Part shown: positions 1 through 6,339 of the stretch, one piece after another
How positions within the stretch are numbered: position 1 is the stretch's first letter
How the letters are laid out: each line of letters opens with the position of its first letter
Assembly: GCA_046086305.1 (NCBI GenBank)
Contig: JBJSXI010000075.1
Coordinates: 1 to 24,344, forward strand
Length of the DNA: 24,344 nucleotides
Source of the DNA: UBA668 sp046086305
Lineage (GTDB): Bacteria; Actinomycetota; Acidimicrobiia; Acidimicrobiales; Ilumatobacteraceae
Direction: 5' to 3'
Notes under the pieces: model-generated
What the model was told of the DNA's origin: nothing
What the model saw: only the letters and a program-made list of their open reading frames with translations
The model's database searches: none
Program-made: the position numbers and the translations under genes

Positions 1-142
1 CTCGGGGCACGGCCCCGAGTGACTCGGTGAGCGCGAGCGCGCTCACGCATGTCGGCTCGGCCAACGCGTCCCGTGCAATCCGCCGTGCGGGAACGTCGAG
101 TTGGAGGGCCAATGTGGCGCTCGTGTCAAAGAACGTGGTCAT
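1..142 (-). CDS. vapC: VapC-type PIN-domain toxin, N-terminal part (cut by window start)
   Basis: The first 47 codons of a minus-strand gene begin at an ATG at 142 and run off the window. The start MTTFFDTSA is the first strand of a PIN domain: D6 would be the first metal-binding acid and E40 (in ALTES) the second. PIN toxins are Mg-dependent RNases that cut tRNA or mRNA and are held inactive by the cognate antitoxin. The start codon overlaps the antitoxin stop (ATGA at 142-139), which is typical of translationally coupled toxin-antitoxin pairs. The remaining acidic residues lie outside the window, so intactness cannot be judged. Confidence 0.75.
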   Translation of the reverse strand, partial: MTTFFDTSATLALQLDVPARRIARDALAEPTCVSALALTESLGAVPR

Positions 143-408
143 CCGCGGACCTCCTGCAGGACGCGGTCGAGTCGTGTCCCCTGCGGCACGGGGATCGACG
201 GGCCGGATCGCGCGACGCCGACGCGTCGTGGGGCGACGAGAGCCCCGACGGCAACGAGTGCATCGAGGTCGATGACACCCTCGGTGGCGGTGAGCGAGGT
301 GATCTGGGCGACGGGCCGGCCGTCGACCGAGACCACGAGTGTGGTGCCGGCGGACGCCCGGCGGATGTAGGTGGCCAGGTCGCGCCGCAGTTCACGGATG
401 CCGATCAT
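139..408 (-). CDS. vapB: VapB/Phd-YefM-type antitoxin
   Basis: This 89-residue protein begins MIGIRELRRDL, followed by a segment with the VDGRPVAQI pattern of Phd/YefM antitoxins. That N-terminal half (residues 1-40) binds DNA and dimerises. The C-terminal half, with an LDAL segment and an extended Arg/Pro-rich tail, would wrap the toxin. It lies directly upstream of the PIN toxin with a 4-bp stop/start overlap. I chose the ATG at 408 because a TACAGT box sits 9 nt upstream, as in other leaderless genes here. A GTG at 426 in the same frame would add six residues, but it lies inside the operator palindrome. The pair probably autoregulates through the inverted repeat at 409-426. Confidence 0.8.
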   Translation of the reverse strand: MIGIRELRRDLATYIRRASAGTTLVVSVDGRPVAQITSLTATEGVIDLDALVAVGALVAPRRVGVARSGPSIPVPQGTRLDRVLQEVRG

Positions 409-426
409 GTGTACACAACTGTACAC
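409..426. promoter_or_regulatory. Inverted-repeat operator and -10 box of vapBC
   Basis: GTGTACA (409-415) and TGTACAC (420-426) are perfect inverted arms around a 4-bp centre. Each arm contains the self-palindrome TGTACA, the two being 10 bp apart, one helical turn. On the minus strand, TACAGT (423-418) fits a -10 box 9 nt before the vapB ATG, so the operator would cover the promoter. Autorepression by the antitoxin/toxin complex is inferred from family behaviour. Confidence 0.6.
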
Positions 427-470
427 ACCCCGAATGGCGAGCGGACCCGCGCGACGAGCAGACTGCGCAT

Positions 471-1586
471 ATGAACTTCGCCTTCACCGAGGAGCAAGAA
501 GAGCTCCGCAAGACCGTCCGTCAGTTCCTCGAGGCCAAGAGCAGCGAGGAGGCCGTGCGCGAACAGATGGAGACCGATGCCGGATTCGACGCGTCGGTGT
601 GGGCGCAGATGGCCGAGCAGATGGGATTGCAGGGGCTGCACATCCCCGAGCAGTACGGCGGGTCGGGGTTCAGCTACGTCGAGCTCGGCATCGTGCTCGA
701 GGAGATGGGCCGGTCGCTGCTGTGCGCACCGTTCTTCTCCTCGGTCGTACTCGCAGCGAACACGTTGCTGCACAGTGGCGACGAGTCTGCGAAGTCGAGC
801 CACCTTCCCGGCATCGCCGCAGGATCGACGATCGCAACACTCGCCTATGTCGAGCCGAGTGGGAAGTGGGACGAGAGTGGGATCACGATGGATGCCACCT
901 CGTCAGGTGGGTCGTGGACCCTCAACGGCACGAAGATGTACGTGATCGACGGCCACACGGCGAATCTGATCATCGTTGCTGCTCGTACGCCCAAGGGCGT
1001 CAGCCTGTTCACCGTCGACGGTGATGCCGCTGGCCTCACTCGCACGGCGCTCAGCACGATGGACCAGACGCGCAAGCAGGCGCGGCTCGACTTCGCTTCG
1101 ACGCCGGCGACGCTGCTCGGCGGCGAGGGCGAGGGTTGGACGGTGCTGTCGACCGTGCTCGACCTCGTCGCCGTCGGCCTGGCTGCCGAACAGGTGGGCG
1201 GTGCGCAGAAGGTGCTCGAGATGGCGGTCGAGTACGCCAAGGTCCGCGTGCAGTTCGGACGGCCGATCGGGTCGTTCCAAGCGATCAAGCACAAGTGCGC
1301 CGACATGCTCCTCGAGGTCGAGTCGGCCAAGAGCGCGGCGTACTACGGGATGTGGTGTGCTGCCGAGATGAACGATGAGCTCGCATCAGTTGCCTCGCTC
1401 GCAAAGGCCTACTGCAGCGAGGCGTACTTCCATGCCACGGCGGAGAACATCCAGATCCATGGCGGTATCGGATTCACGTGGGAGCATCCGGCTCACCTCT
1501 ATTTCAAGCGGGCCAAGAGCAGCGAGTTGATGTTCGGCGATCCGACCTATCACCGCGAGTTGCTGGCCCAGCGGATCGGCATCTGA
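471..1586 (+). CDS. Acyl-CoA dehydrogenase family protein (FadE-type)
   Basis: This 371-residue flavoprotein is of normal family length. The order is an N-terminal helical domain (1-120, starting FAFTEEQEELRK), a beta middle domain (about 121-225) and a C-terminal helical domain containing VQFGRPIGSFQAIKH (260-274) and the FAD-loop motif QIHGGIGFTWEHP (328-340). It would oxidise the alpha-beta bond of an acyl-CoA thioester using FAD. The usual catalytic Glu of medium-chain enzymes (in YEGT) is missing: the equivalent stretch reads MFGDPTYHR. E240 (LAAEQVGG) lies on the helix that carries the base in isovaleryl-CoA and FadE29-like enzymes. The protein may therefore act with that base, or as one half of a heteromeric pair. 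The ATG at 471 follows CAGACT by 6 nt. The substrate is unknown. Confidence 0.9.
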   Translation: MNFAFTEEQEELRKTVRQFLEAKSSEEAVREQMETDAGFDASVWAQMAEQMGLQGLHIPEQYGGSGFSYVELGIVLEEMGRSLLCAPFFSSVVLAANTLLHSGDESAKSSHLPGIAAGSTIATLAYVEPSGKWDESGITMDATSSGGSWTLNGTKMYVIDGHTANLIIVAARTPKGVSLFTVDGDAAGLTRTALSTMDQTRKQARLDFASTPATLLGGEGEGWTVLSTVLDLVAVGLAAEQVGGAQKVLEMAVEYAKVRVQFGRPIGSFQAIKHKCADMLLEVESAKSAAYYGMWCAAEMNDELASVASLAKAYCSEAYFHATAENIQIHGGIGFTWEHPAHLYFKRAKSSELMFGDPTYHRELLAQRIGI

Positions 1587-1599
1587 CGGTCCACAGGTC

Positions 1600-2049
1600 G
1601 TGCCGACCGTCACCTTCCTCTTCGCTGTTGCGGCAGCGGCGGTCGTGTTCGTCATCGCTGCGGTCGTGGTCGGCCGAGAGGCACATCGCCTCGACGCAGT
1701 CGCACCCCGGTCGGTGTACGTCGTCGACGAGGCGGTCGAGTTCGTCGCCGAGTATCTGCCGGTCGACTCCCAAGCGCGGCTGACCCCCGATGAACTGGCC
1801 CAACTCCTGCGCTTTCACATGCGGTGGCTGCACTCGAAGGGACTGCAGCCGACCAACGTCGTCGACCGTCGCCAGGACATCACGACGCCGGTCGTGATCA
1901 CCGAGGACTCGCTGGTCGCCTACCTGCTCGGCGAGGCTGAGCGAAACGGCGTGGACGTGCTCGACGACGTCGATGTCGTGAACGTCGTCGAGGCGCACCT
2001 CGCCTACTTCGATGCGATCGGAGCGGTTGGTCCACGCGCTGCCCGCTAG
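1600..2049 (+). CDS. Hypothetical membrane-anchored protein
   Basis: This 149-residue protein has a GTG start at 1600, 13 bp after the acyl-CoA dehydrogenase stop, so co-transcription is likely. Residues 4-25 form one strongly hydrophobic helix (VTFLFAVAAAAVVFVIAAVVV), followed by a soluble, acidic domain of about 120 residues rich in Val and Asp (ITEDSLVAYLLGEAE, DVLDDVDVVNVVEAH). I recognise no catalytic motif. The layout suggests an N-terminal anchor with a helical domain on one side of the membrane. Its role is unknown. Codon use matches its neighbours, which supports a real gene. Confidence 0.7.
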   Translation: MPTVTFLFAVAAAAVVFVIAAVVVGREAHRLDAVAPRSVYVVDEAVEFVAEYLPVDSQARLTPDELAQLLRFHMRWLHSKGLQPTNVVDRRQDITTPVVITEDSLVAYLLGEAERNGVDVLDDVDVVNVVEAHLAYFDAIGAVGPRAAR

Positions 2050-2052
2050 CGT
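2047..2052 (+). promoter_or_regulatory. Leaderless -10 box (TAGCGT) inside the upstream stop codon
   Basis: TAGCGT begins with the TAG stop of the preceding gene and ends 7 nt before the ATG at 2060. That spacing suits transcription starting at or next to the start codon. There is no Shine-Dalgarno sequence. Confidence 0.4.
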
Positions 2053-2059
2053 GCGCTGT

Positions 2060-2284
2060 ATGGATCGGCCGTCCCGCTTCGAGCACACCCGCTTCCTCGG
2101 CGACAAGCGCACACAGCTCGTGTACGACCTCGACACGTGGGATGACCCGGCGGTGATCGACGAGATCGTGGACGCCGACGTGGGGCTGTGCTTCGGACCC
2201 GACACGCTTGCCGAGGCCCGAAACCGTGGGTACACCCTGGCCAGACCGGGACTCCGTCGTCGTCGTCGCACGCCGCGGTCGTGA
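2060..2284 (+). CDS. Small conserved-looking hypothetical protein (74 aa)
   Basis: This 74-residue protein starts MDRPSRFEHTRFLGDKRTQ and ends in an Arg run (RRRRRTPRS) encoded by a CGTCGT repeat. It is soluble with no signal sequence. The central DLDTWDDPAVIDEIVDADVG segment is acidic, and the GPDTLAEARNRGYTLA segment looks helical. The stop overlaps the start of the hydrolase gene (GTGA at 2281-2284), so the two are probably translationally coupled. I recognise no function. The N-terminal pattern looks conserved rather than random, but that is an impression. Confidence 0.65.
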   Translation: MDRPSRFEHTRFLGDKRTQLVYDLDTWDDPAVIDEIVDADVGLCFGPDTLAEARNRGYTLARPGLRRRRRTPRS

Positions 2285-3036
2285 ACGGATCGTTCCGTTC
2301 AGGGGCGCTGCACCTCACCCGCTATCTCTCCGTCCCGGTCGGCAGGACAGGGCCCCTTCCCGGGGTGATCCTCTGCCACGGCTTCCCGGTCGGTCCGCTG
2401 GACGCTCGTCAGAGTGCCGGCACGTTCCCCGAGTTGGTCGATCGGATCGCCCACGACCTCGGTGTGGCAGCGATGACCTTCACCTTCCGGGGGTGCGGGA
2501 CGAGTGAGGGTGATTTCTCCCTCCAAGGCTGGGTCGACGATCTGCGGGCCGCGATCGACCACCTCGTCGCCGAGGTCGACCCCGACGGGGTGTGGCTGGT
2601 CGGGACGAACACGGGCGGGTCGGTCGCTGTGTGCGTCGCAGCCGACGACCCGCGTGTCCGTGGCGTCGCGCTGCTCGGCCCGCGCGCCGACTTCGACGAC
2701 TGGGCGTCACAGCCGCGACGGTTCCTCGAACATGCGCGTGAGATCGGCGCGGTTCGCACGGTTGGGTTTCCGGCGAACCTCGACGACTGGGCCCGCGAGC
2801 TCCGTCGGTTCCGTCCGGTCGACGCAGCACGCCGCTTTGCACCTCGGGCGATGCTCGTGATGCACGGTGCCGATGACGAGAGCGTGCCCACGGCTGATGC
2901 GCGCCAGTTGGCCGCTGCACACGGGTCGGCCGAGCTCCGTGTCGTTGTCGGTGCGGGGCATCGACTTCGTCATGACCCTCGCGCAGTCGCGGTGCTGCTC
3001 GGTTGGCTCGATCGTCAGCGCGGTGCGGTGGCGTAG
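2281..3036 (+). CDS. Alpha/beta hydrolase-fold protein with Asn in place of the nucleophile Ser
   Basis: The GTG start at 2281 gives 251 residues and overlaps the preceding stop by 4 bp. The fold is clear: the oxyanion-hole motif CHGFPVGP (32-39), FRGCGTSEG (69-77), the nucleophile elbow VGTNTGG (107-113), the acid in HGADDESVP (195-203) and the His in GAGHRLRHD (224-232). The GxSxG nucleophile is replaced by Asn110 (AAC at 2608-2610; AGC would encode Ser). Asp and His are kept. The protein may be a non-hydrolytic member, or may use another mechanism. Its 3' end overlaps the convergent galE by 22 bp. The substrate is unknown. Confidence 0.85.
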   Translation: MNGSFRSGALHLTRYLSVPVGRTGPLPGVILCHGFPVGPLDARQSAGTFPELVDRIAHDLGVAAMTFTFRGCGTSEGDFSLQGWVDDLRAAIDHLVAEVDPDGVWLVGTNTGGSVAVCVAADDPRVRGVALLGPRADFDDWASQPRRFLEHAREIGAVRTVGFPANLDDWARELRRFRPVDAARRFAPRAMLVMHGADDESVPTADARQLAAAHGSAELRVVVGAGHRLRHDPRAVAVLLGWLDRQRGAVA

Positions 3037-4007
3037 CCGTCGGGTCTGCTGGCATGCCACGCATGAGCCGTTGCGACGATCGCATCGAGTCCGTACCGGG
3101 CTCGCCAGCCGAGGAGCTTCTCGGCCGCAGTCGGATCGGCAAAGGTTGCAACGGGATCGCCGGCACGCCGAGGACCGAGCACACGCGGCACCTCGAGGCC
3201 CGAGATGCGTTCGACGGCGGTGATCACGTCGAGCACGCTGCTCCCGATGCCTGTGCCGACGTTCACGGCGAACGAGCCACCGACCTTCTCGAGATGGTCG
3301 AGTGCCGCAAGATGCGCGTCGGCGAGATCCTCGACGTGCACATAGTCGCGGATGCAGGTGCCATCTGCAGTGGGGTAGTCGGTGCCGAACACTTCGACTG
3401 CGTTCCCTCGCCCGAGCGCTGCCTTGAGCACGACGGGGATCAGATTGGCCGAGAACCTCCAGTCCTCTCCGATCCGTCCGTCGTGGCTCGCGCCGGCGGC
3501 GTTGAAGTACCGGAGGCTCACCGAGTTGAGCCCGTGAGTGAGGTGGTACCAGTGGAGGATCCGCTCGACCATGGCCTTGGTCTCGGCGTAGACGCTCTCC
3601 GGGTGGATGGGCGACTCCTCCGCCACGGGTACCGTCGCCGGAGTCCCGTAGACGGAGCACGAGCTCGAGAACACGATGTGTCGAACTCCGGCTGTCGCGA
3701 GCGTGTCGGTGAGGGCGGCTGATCCTCCGACATTGGTCGTCCAGTACACGCCTGGTGAAGTCATCGACTCGCCGACATTCTTGAGCGCGGCAAAGTGGAC
3801 TGCAGCAGTGACATCGTGCTCGCGACACAACCGCGCCACGAGCTCGCGATCGGCGATGTCGCCGACGACGAGTGGCGCACCGAGAACAGCATCGCGATGC
3901 CCGGTCGTGAGCGAGTCGAGGACCACCACTCGACGCCCGGCGGCAATGAGCGCACGGGTCGTATGCGAGCCGATGTAGCCCGCCCCGCCGGTCACCAGCA
4001 CTGACAT
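3015..4007 (-). CDS. galE: UDP-glucose 4-epimerase
   Basis: This 330-residue extended short-chain dehydrogenase converts UDP-glucose and UDP-galactose using tightly bound NAD. The sequence shows TGGAGYIGSH (6-15, NAD binding), HFAALKNVGES (71-81), the catalytic Ser in SSSCSVYG, Y140 and K144 of YAETK, RYFNAAGA, and the C-terminal IRDYVHVEDLA typical of GalE. The ATG at 4007 has a strong Shine-Dalgarno GGAGGG about 6 nt upstream, and a TAGACT box lies at 4045-4040. It is divergent from ugd, which uses the same substrate, so it likely supplies UDP-galactose to the same glycan pathway. It ends inside the 3' end of the convergent hydrolase gene. Confidence 0.95.
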   Translation of the reverse strand: MSVLVTGGAGYIGSHTTRALIAAGRRVVVLDSLTTGHRDAVLGAPLVVGDIADRELVARLCREHDVTAAVHFAALKNVGESMTSPGVYWTTNVGGSAALTDTLATAGVRHIVFSSSCSVYGTPATVPVAEESPIHPESVYAETKAMVERILHWYHLTHGLNSVSLRYFNAAGASHDGRIGEDWRFSANLIPVVLKAALGRGNAVEVFGTDYPTADGTCIRDYVHVEDLADAHLAALDHLEKVGGSFAVNVGTGIGSSVLDVITAVERISGLEVPRVLGPRRAGDPVATFADPTAAEKLLGWRARYGLDAIVATAHAWHASRPDGYATAPR

Positions 4008-4039
4008 CGTCACCCTCCGGGCGGTCGTCGAGGACACGG

Positions 4040-4045
4040 AGTCTA
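4040..4045 (-). promoter_or_regulatory. Probable galE -10 box (TAGACT)
   Basis: TAGACT on the minus strand would start transcription near 4033, giving a leader of about 26 nt that contains GGAGGG. It lies 27 bp from the divergent TAGGAT box of the ugd operon, so the two promoters share about 80 bp. Confidence 0.4.
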
Positions 4046-4071
4046 TGGGTCGCCTCGGTGAGATGGCTCGT

Positions 4072-4077
4072 TAGGAT
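4072..4077 (+). promoter_or_regulatory. Leaderless -10 box (TAGGAT) of the ugd operon
   Basis: TAGGAT ends 8 nt before an ATG at 4086, so the transcript would begin at or near that ATG. This places the 14-codon leader ORF at the very 5' end of the mRNA. Confidence 0.45.
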
Positions 4078-4085
4078 CGGACGCG

Positions 4086-4130
4086 ATGAATGATCATGTT
4101 GCTGCTCTCTGCGCCGTGGTTGGCCGCTGA
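4086..4130 (+). CDS. Possible 14-codon leader peptide coupled to ugd
   Basis: ATG at 4086 opens a short frame, MNDHVAALCAVVGR, whose TGA overlaps the ugd start (TGATG at 4128-4132). The ugd ATG has no Shine-Dalgarno sequence. A leaderless ribosome translating this peptide and re-initiating would explain how ugd is translated. The peptide has no obvious attenuator features such as runs of one amino acid. This is inferred from position and overlap only. Confidence 0.4.
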   Translation: MNDHVAALCAVVGR

Positions 4131-5401
4131 TGTCGATGTCGGTCGCCATCGTCGGAACCGGCTACGTCGGCCTGACAACGGGGGCGTGTCTCGCCCGGCT
4201 CGGTCACCGGGTCGTGTGTGCCGACATCGATCCCCAGCGAGTGTCAGTCCTCGAGGCGGGAGCTGTCCCGTTCTATGAACCCGGCCTCGCCGAACTCGTC
4301 CGCGAGGGTGTGCAGGCGGGGAGACTCAGGTTCGTCCTCGGCGGCGAGGCGGCTGTCGCCGATGCAGACCTCGTGTTCCTCTGTGTTCCAACACCGCAGG
4401 CTGACGATGGTTCCGTCGATCTGTCGTATGTCGAGGCCGCGGCACAGTCGATCGCGCCAGCGCTCCGACCGTCAGCGATCGTCGTGAACAAGTCGACCGT
4501 GCCGGTCGGGTCGGCGGCGATCGTCGATCGGATCATCAACCGCCCCGACGTCACCGTCGTGAGCAACCCGGAGTTCCTCCGAGAGGGCTCGGCGGTCAGC
4601 GACTTCCTCTCACCCGATCGGGTTGTCATCGGAACGGATTCACCTGAGGCGGGCCGTCGCGTCGCGGCGCTCTACCAATCGATCGACGCACCCGTGCTCA
4701 TCACCGACCCCGCGTCTGCCGAGACGATCAAGTACGCAGCGAACGCGTTCTTGGCGACGAAGATCAGTTTCGTCAACGCCATCGCCGCTGTCTGCGAGGC
4801 CGTCGGTGCCGACATCGTCGACGTGGTTCGTGGAATCGGTGCCGATCGGCGGATCGGTTCCGAGTTCCTTCGTCCCGGCCCGGGGTGGGGCGGAAGTTGT
4901 TTCCCGAAGGACACACGCGCACTCGTCAGCATCGCCGAGCAGGCGGGATACGACTTCCGACTTCTCCGCGGTGTCATCGCGTCGAACAGTGAGCAGCACG
5001 AGCGGATGGTCGACAAGGTGCGCTCGGCAGTGGGTGGCGACCTCAGCGGCACGACGGTCGCAGTGTGGGGTCTTGCCTTCAAGGCGAACACCGACGACGT
5101 GCGTGACTCACCTGCCATTGCCATCGTCCGTTCGCTCGTCGCTGCAGGGGCGAGCGTGCAGGCGTACGACCCGCAGGCTCGTGTGGCGCTCGATGGTGTC
5201 ACCCAGGTTCCGACCGCGCTCGACGCCTGCGAATCAGCGGATGCTCTCGTGGTCCTCACGGAGTGGCCGGAGTTCATCGCGGCAGACCTCAGCGGTGTTG
5301 CCGCGCGACTTCGCCGCCCAGAGATCGTCGACACCCGCAATGTGCTCGATCGGGGCGATGCTCGAGCCGTTGGCCTCCATCTGGTCGGTGTCGGTCGATG
5401 A
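4130..5401 (+). CDS. ugd: UDP-glucose 6-dehydrogenase
   Basis: This 423-residue enzyme oxidises UDP-glucose to UDP-glucuronate with two NAD. It has the NAD-binding start AIVGTGYVGL (6-15), VPTPQ (86-90), STVPVGS (122-128), NPEFLREG (146-153), the central helix ETIKYAANAFLATK with K201 and N205, the catalytic Cys257 in GGSCFPKD (254-261), and the C-terminal UDP-binding GLAFKANTDDVRDSP (314-328). Length is normal. The start may be 4130 or, two codons later, 4136. It heads a five-gene operon and feeds the next enzyme directly: its TGA overlaps the following ATG (ATGA at 5398-5401). Confidence 0.96.
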   Translation: MSMSVAIVGTGYVGLTTGACLARLGHRVVCADIDPQRVSVLEAGAVPFYEPGLAELVREGVQAGRLRFVLGGEAAVADADLVFLCVPTPQADDGSVDLSYVEAAAQSIAPALRPSAIVVNKSTVPVGSAAIVDRIINRPDVTVVSNPEFLREGSAVSDFLSPDRVVIGTDSPEAGRRVAALYQSIDAPVLITDPASAETIKYAANAFLATKISFVNAIAAVCEAVGADIVDVVRGIGADRRIGSEFLRPGPGWGGSCFPKDTRALVSIAEQAGYDFRLLRGVIASNSEQHERMVDKVRSAVGGDLSGTTVAVWGLAFKANTDDVRDSPAIAIVRSLVAAGASVQAYDPQARVALDGVTQVPTALDACESADALVVLTEWPEFIAADLSGVAARLRRPEIVDTRNVLDRGDARAVGLHLVGVGR

Positions 5402-6339
5402 CCGTCCTCGTCGCCGGGGCTGCCGGGTTCATCGGGTCCCACCTGTGCGACCAGCTCCTCGCCGAGGGGTTCGAAGTGGTGGGGATGGACAATCTCTCGA
5501 CGGGTCGACGTTCGAACGTCTCCGAAGCGCTCGACCATGAGGCGTTCCGATTCGTCGAGCACGACGTGACGATGTCGCTCCCCGACGTCGGGAGAGTCGA
5601 TCAGATCTACCACCTGGCGAGTCCTGCGTCGCCGAGTGACTTTGCGACAATGCCGCTCGAGATCCTCGACGTCGGGAGCAACGGCACCCGCAACCTCCTC
5701 CGCCTCGCCGAGAGGTGGGGCGCGCGGCTGCTGCTGGCATCGACGAGCGAGGTGTACGGAGATCCACTCGAGCACCCGCAACGTGAGACGTACTGGGGCA
5801 ACGTCGACCCGATCGGACCACGGAGCTGCTACGACGAGGCAAAGCGTTTCGCCGAGGCGCTCACGACGGCGTATCGGATGCACCGTGGTGTCGATACCGT
5901 CATCGTCCGAATCTTCAATACATACGGACCGCGGATGAGGCCTGGTGATGGGCGCGTCCTGATCAACTTCATCTCACAGGCGATTCGTGACGAGCCGGTT
6001 ACCGTGTACGGGGACGGATCGCAGACGCGGAGCTTCTGCTACGTCGACGATGAGGTTCGGGGGATCATCGCGGCAATGTCGAGTGGCCAACCGGGACCGT
6101 TCAACATCGGAAACCCGAACGAGATCTCGATTCGTCATGTCGCAGAGTCGGTTGTTCGCGCCGTCGCCTCGACGAGCGAGGTGGTGTGCGCACCACTCCC
6201 TCCGGAACGGCGTGGCGATCCGAGCCGCCGCCGACCCGACATCGACCTTGCCCGACGACTGCTCAACTGGTCGCCGACCATCGAGCTCGAGGATGGTCTT
6301 CGGTCGATGATCGCCGACGTCCGCGAGTCGATGCGGTGA
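5398..6339 (+). CDS. uxs: UDP-glucuronate decarboxylase (UDP-xylose synthase)
   Basis: This 313-residue extended SDR contains GAAGFIGSH (7-15), HLASPASPSDF (72-82), STSEVYGDPLEHPQ (115-128), YWGNVDPIG (132-140), SCYDEAKR with Y145 and K149, RIFNTYGPRM and QTRSFCYVDD. This is the full signature set of UDP-xylose synthases rather than dTDP-glucose dehydratases or simple epimerases. It would oxidise and decarboxylate UDP-glucuronate to UDP-xylose. Its place directly after ugd fits a two-step route from UDP-glucose. It overlaps ugd by ATGA and the next gene by GTGA. The cytosolic product is a sugar donor for the downstream glycosyltransferases. Confidence 0.93.
   Translation: MTVLVAGAAGFIGSHLCDQLLAEGFEVVGMDNLSTGRRSNVSEALDHEAFRFVEHDVTMSLPDVGRVDQIYHLASPASPSDFATMPLEILDVGSNGTRNLLRLAERWGARLLLASTSEVYGDPLEHPQRETYWGNVDPIGPRSCYDEAKRFAEALTTAYRMHRGVDTVIVRIFNTYGPRMRPGDGRVLINFISQAIRDEPVTVYGDGSQTRSFCYVDDEVRGIIAAMSSGQPGPFNIGNPNEISIRHVAESVVRAVASTSEVVCAPLPPERRGDPSRRRPDIDLARRLLNWSPTIELEDGLRSMIADVRESMR

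Noticed and set aside
1..20. CTCGGGGCACGGCCCCGAG, an inverted repeat at the very start of the window that resembles a terminator hairpin
   Set aside because: It lies inside the vapC coding region (codons for ESLGAVPR), so it is more likely a by-product of GC-rich codons.
2707..4149. A 480-codon minus-strand frame overlapping galE
   Set aside because: Its composition (runs of Arg and Cys) is that of an out-of-frame shadow, and galE in the other frame has every family motif.
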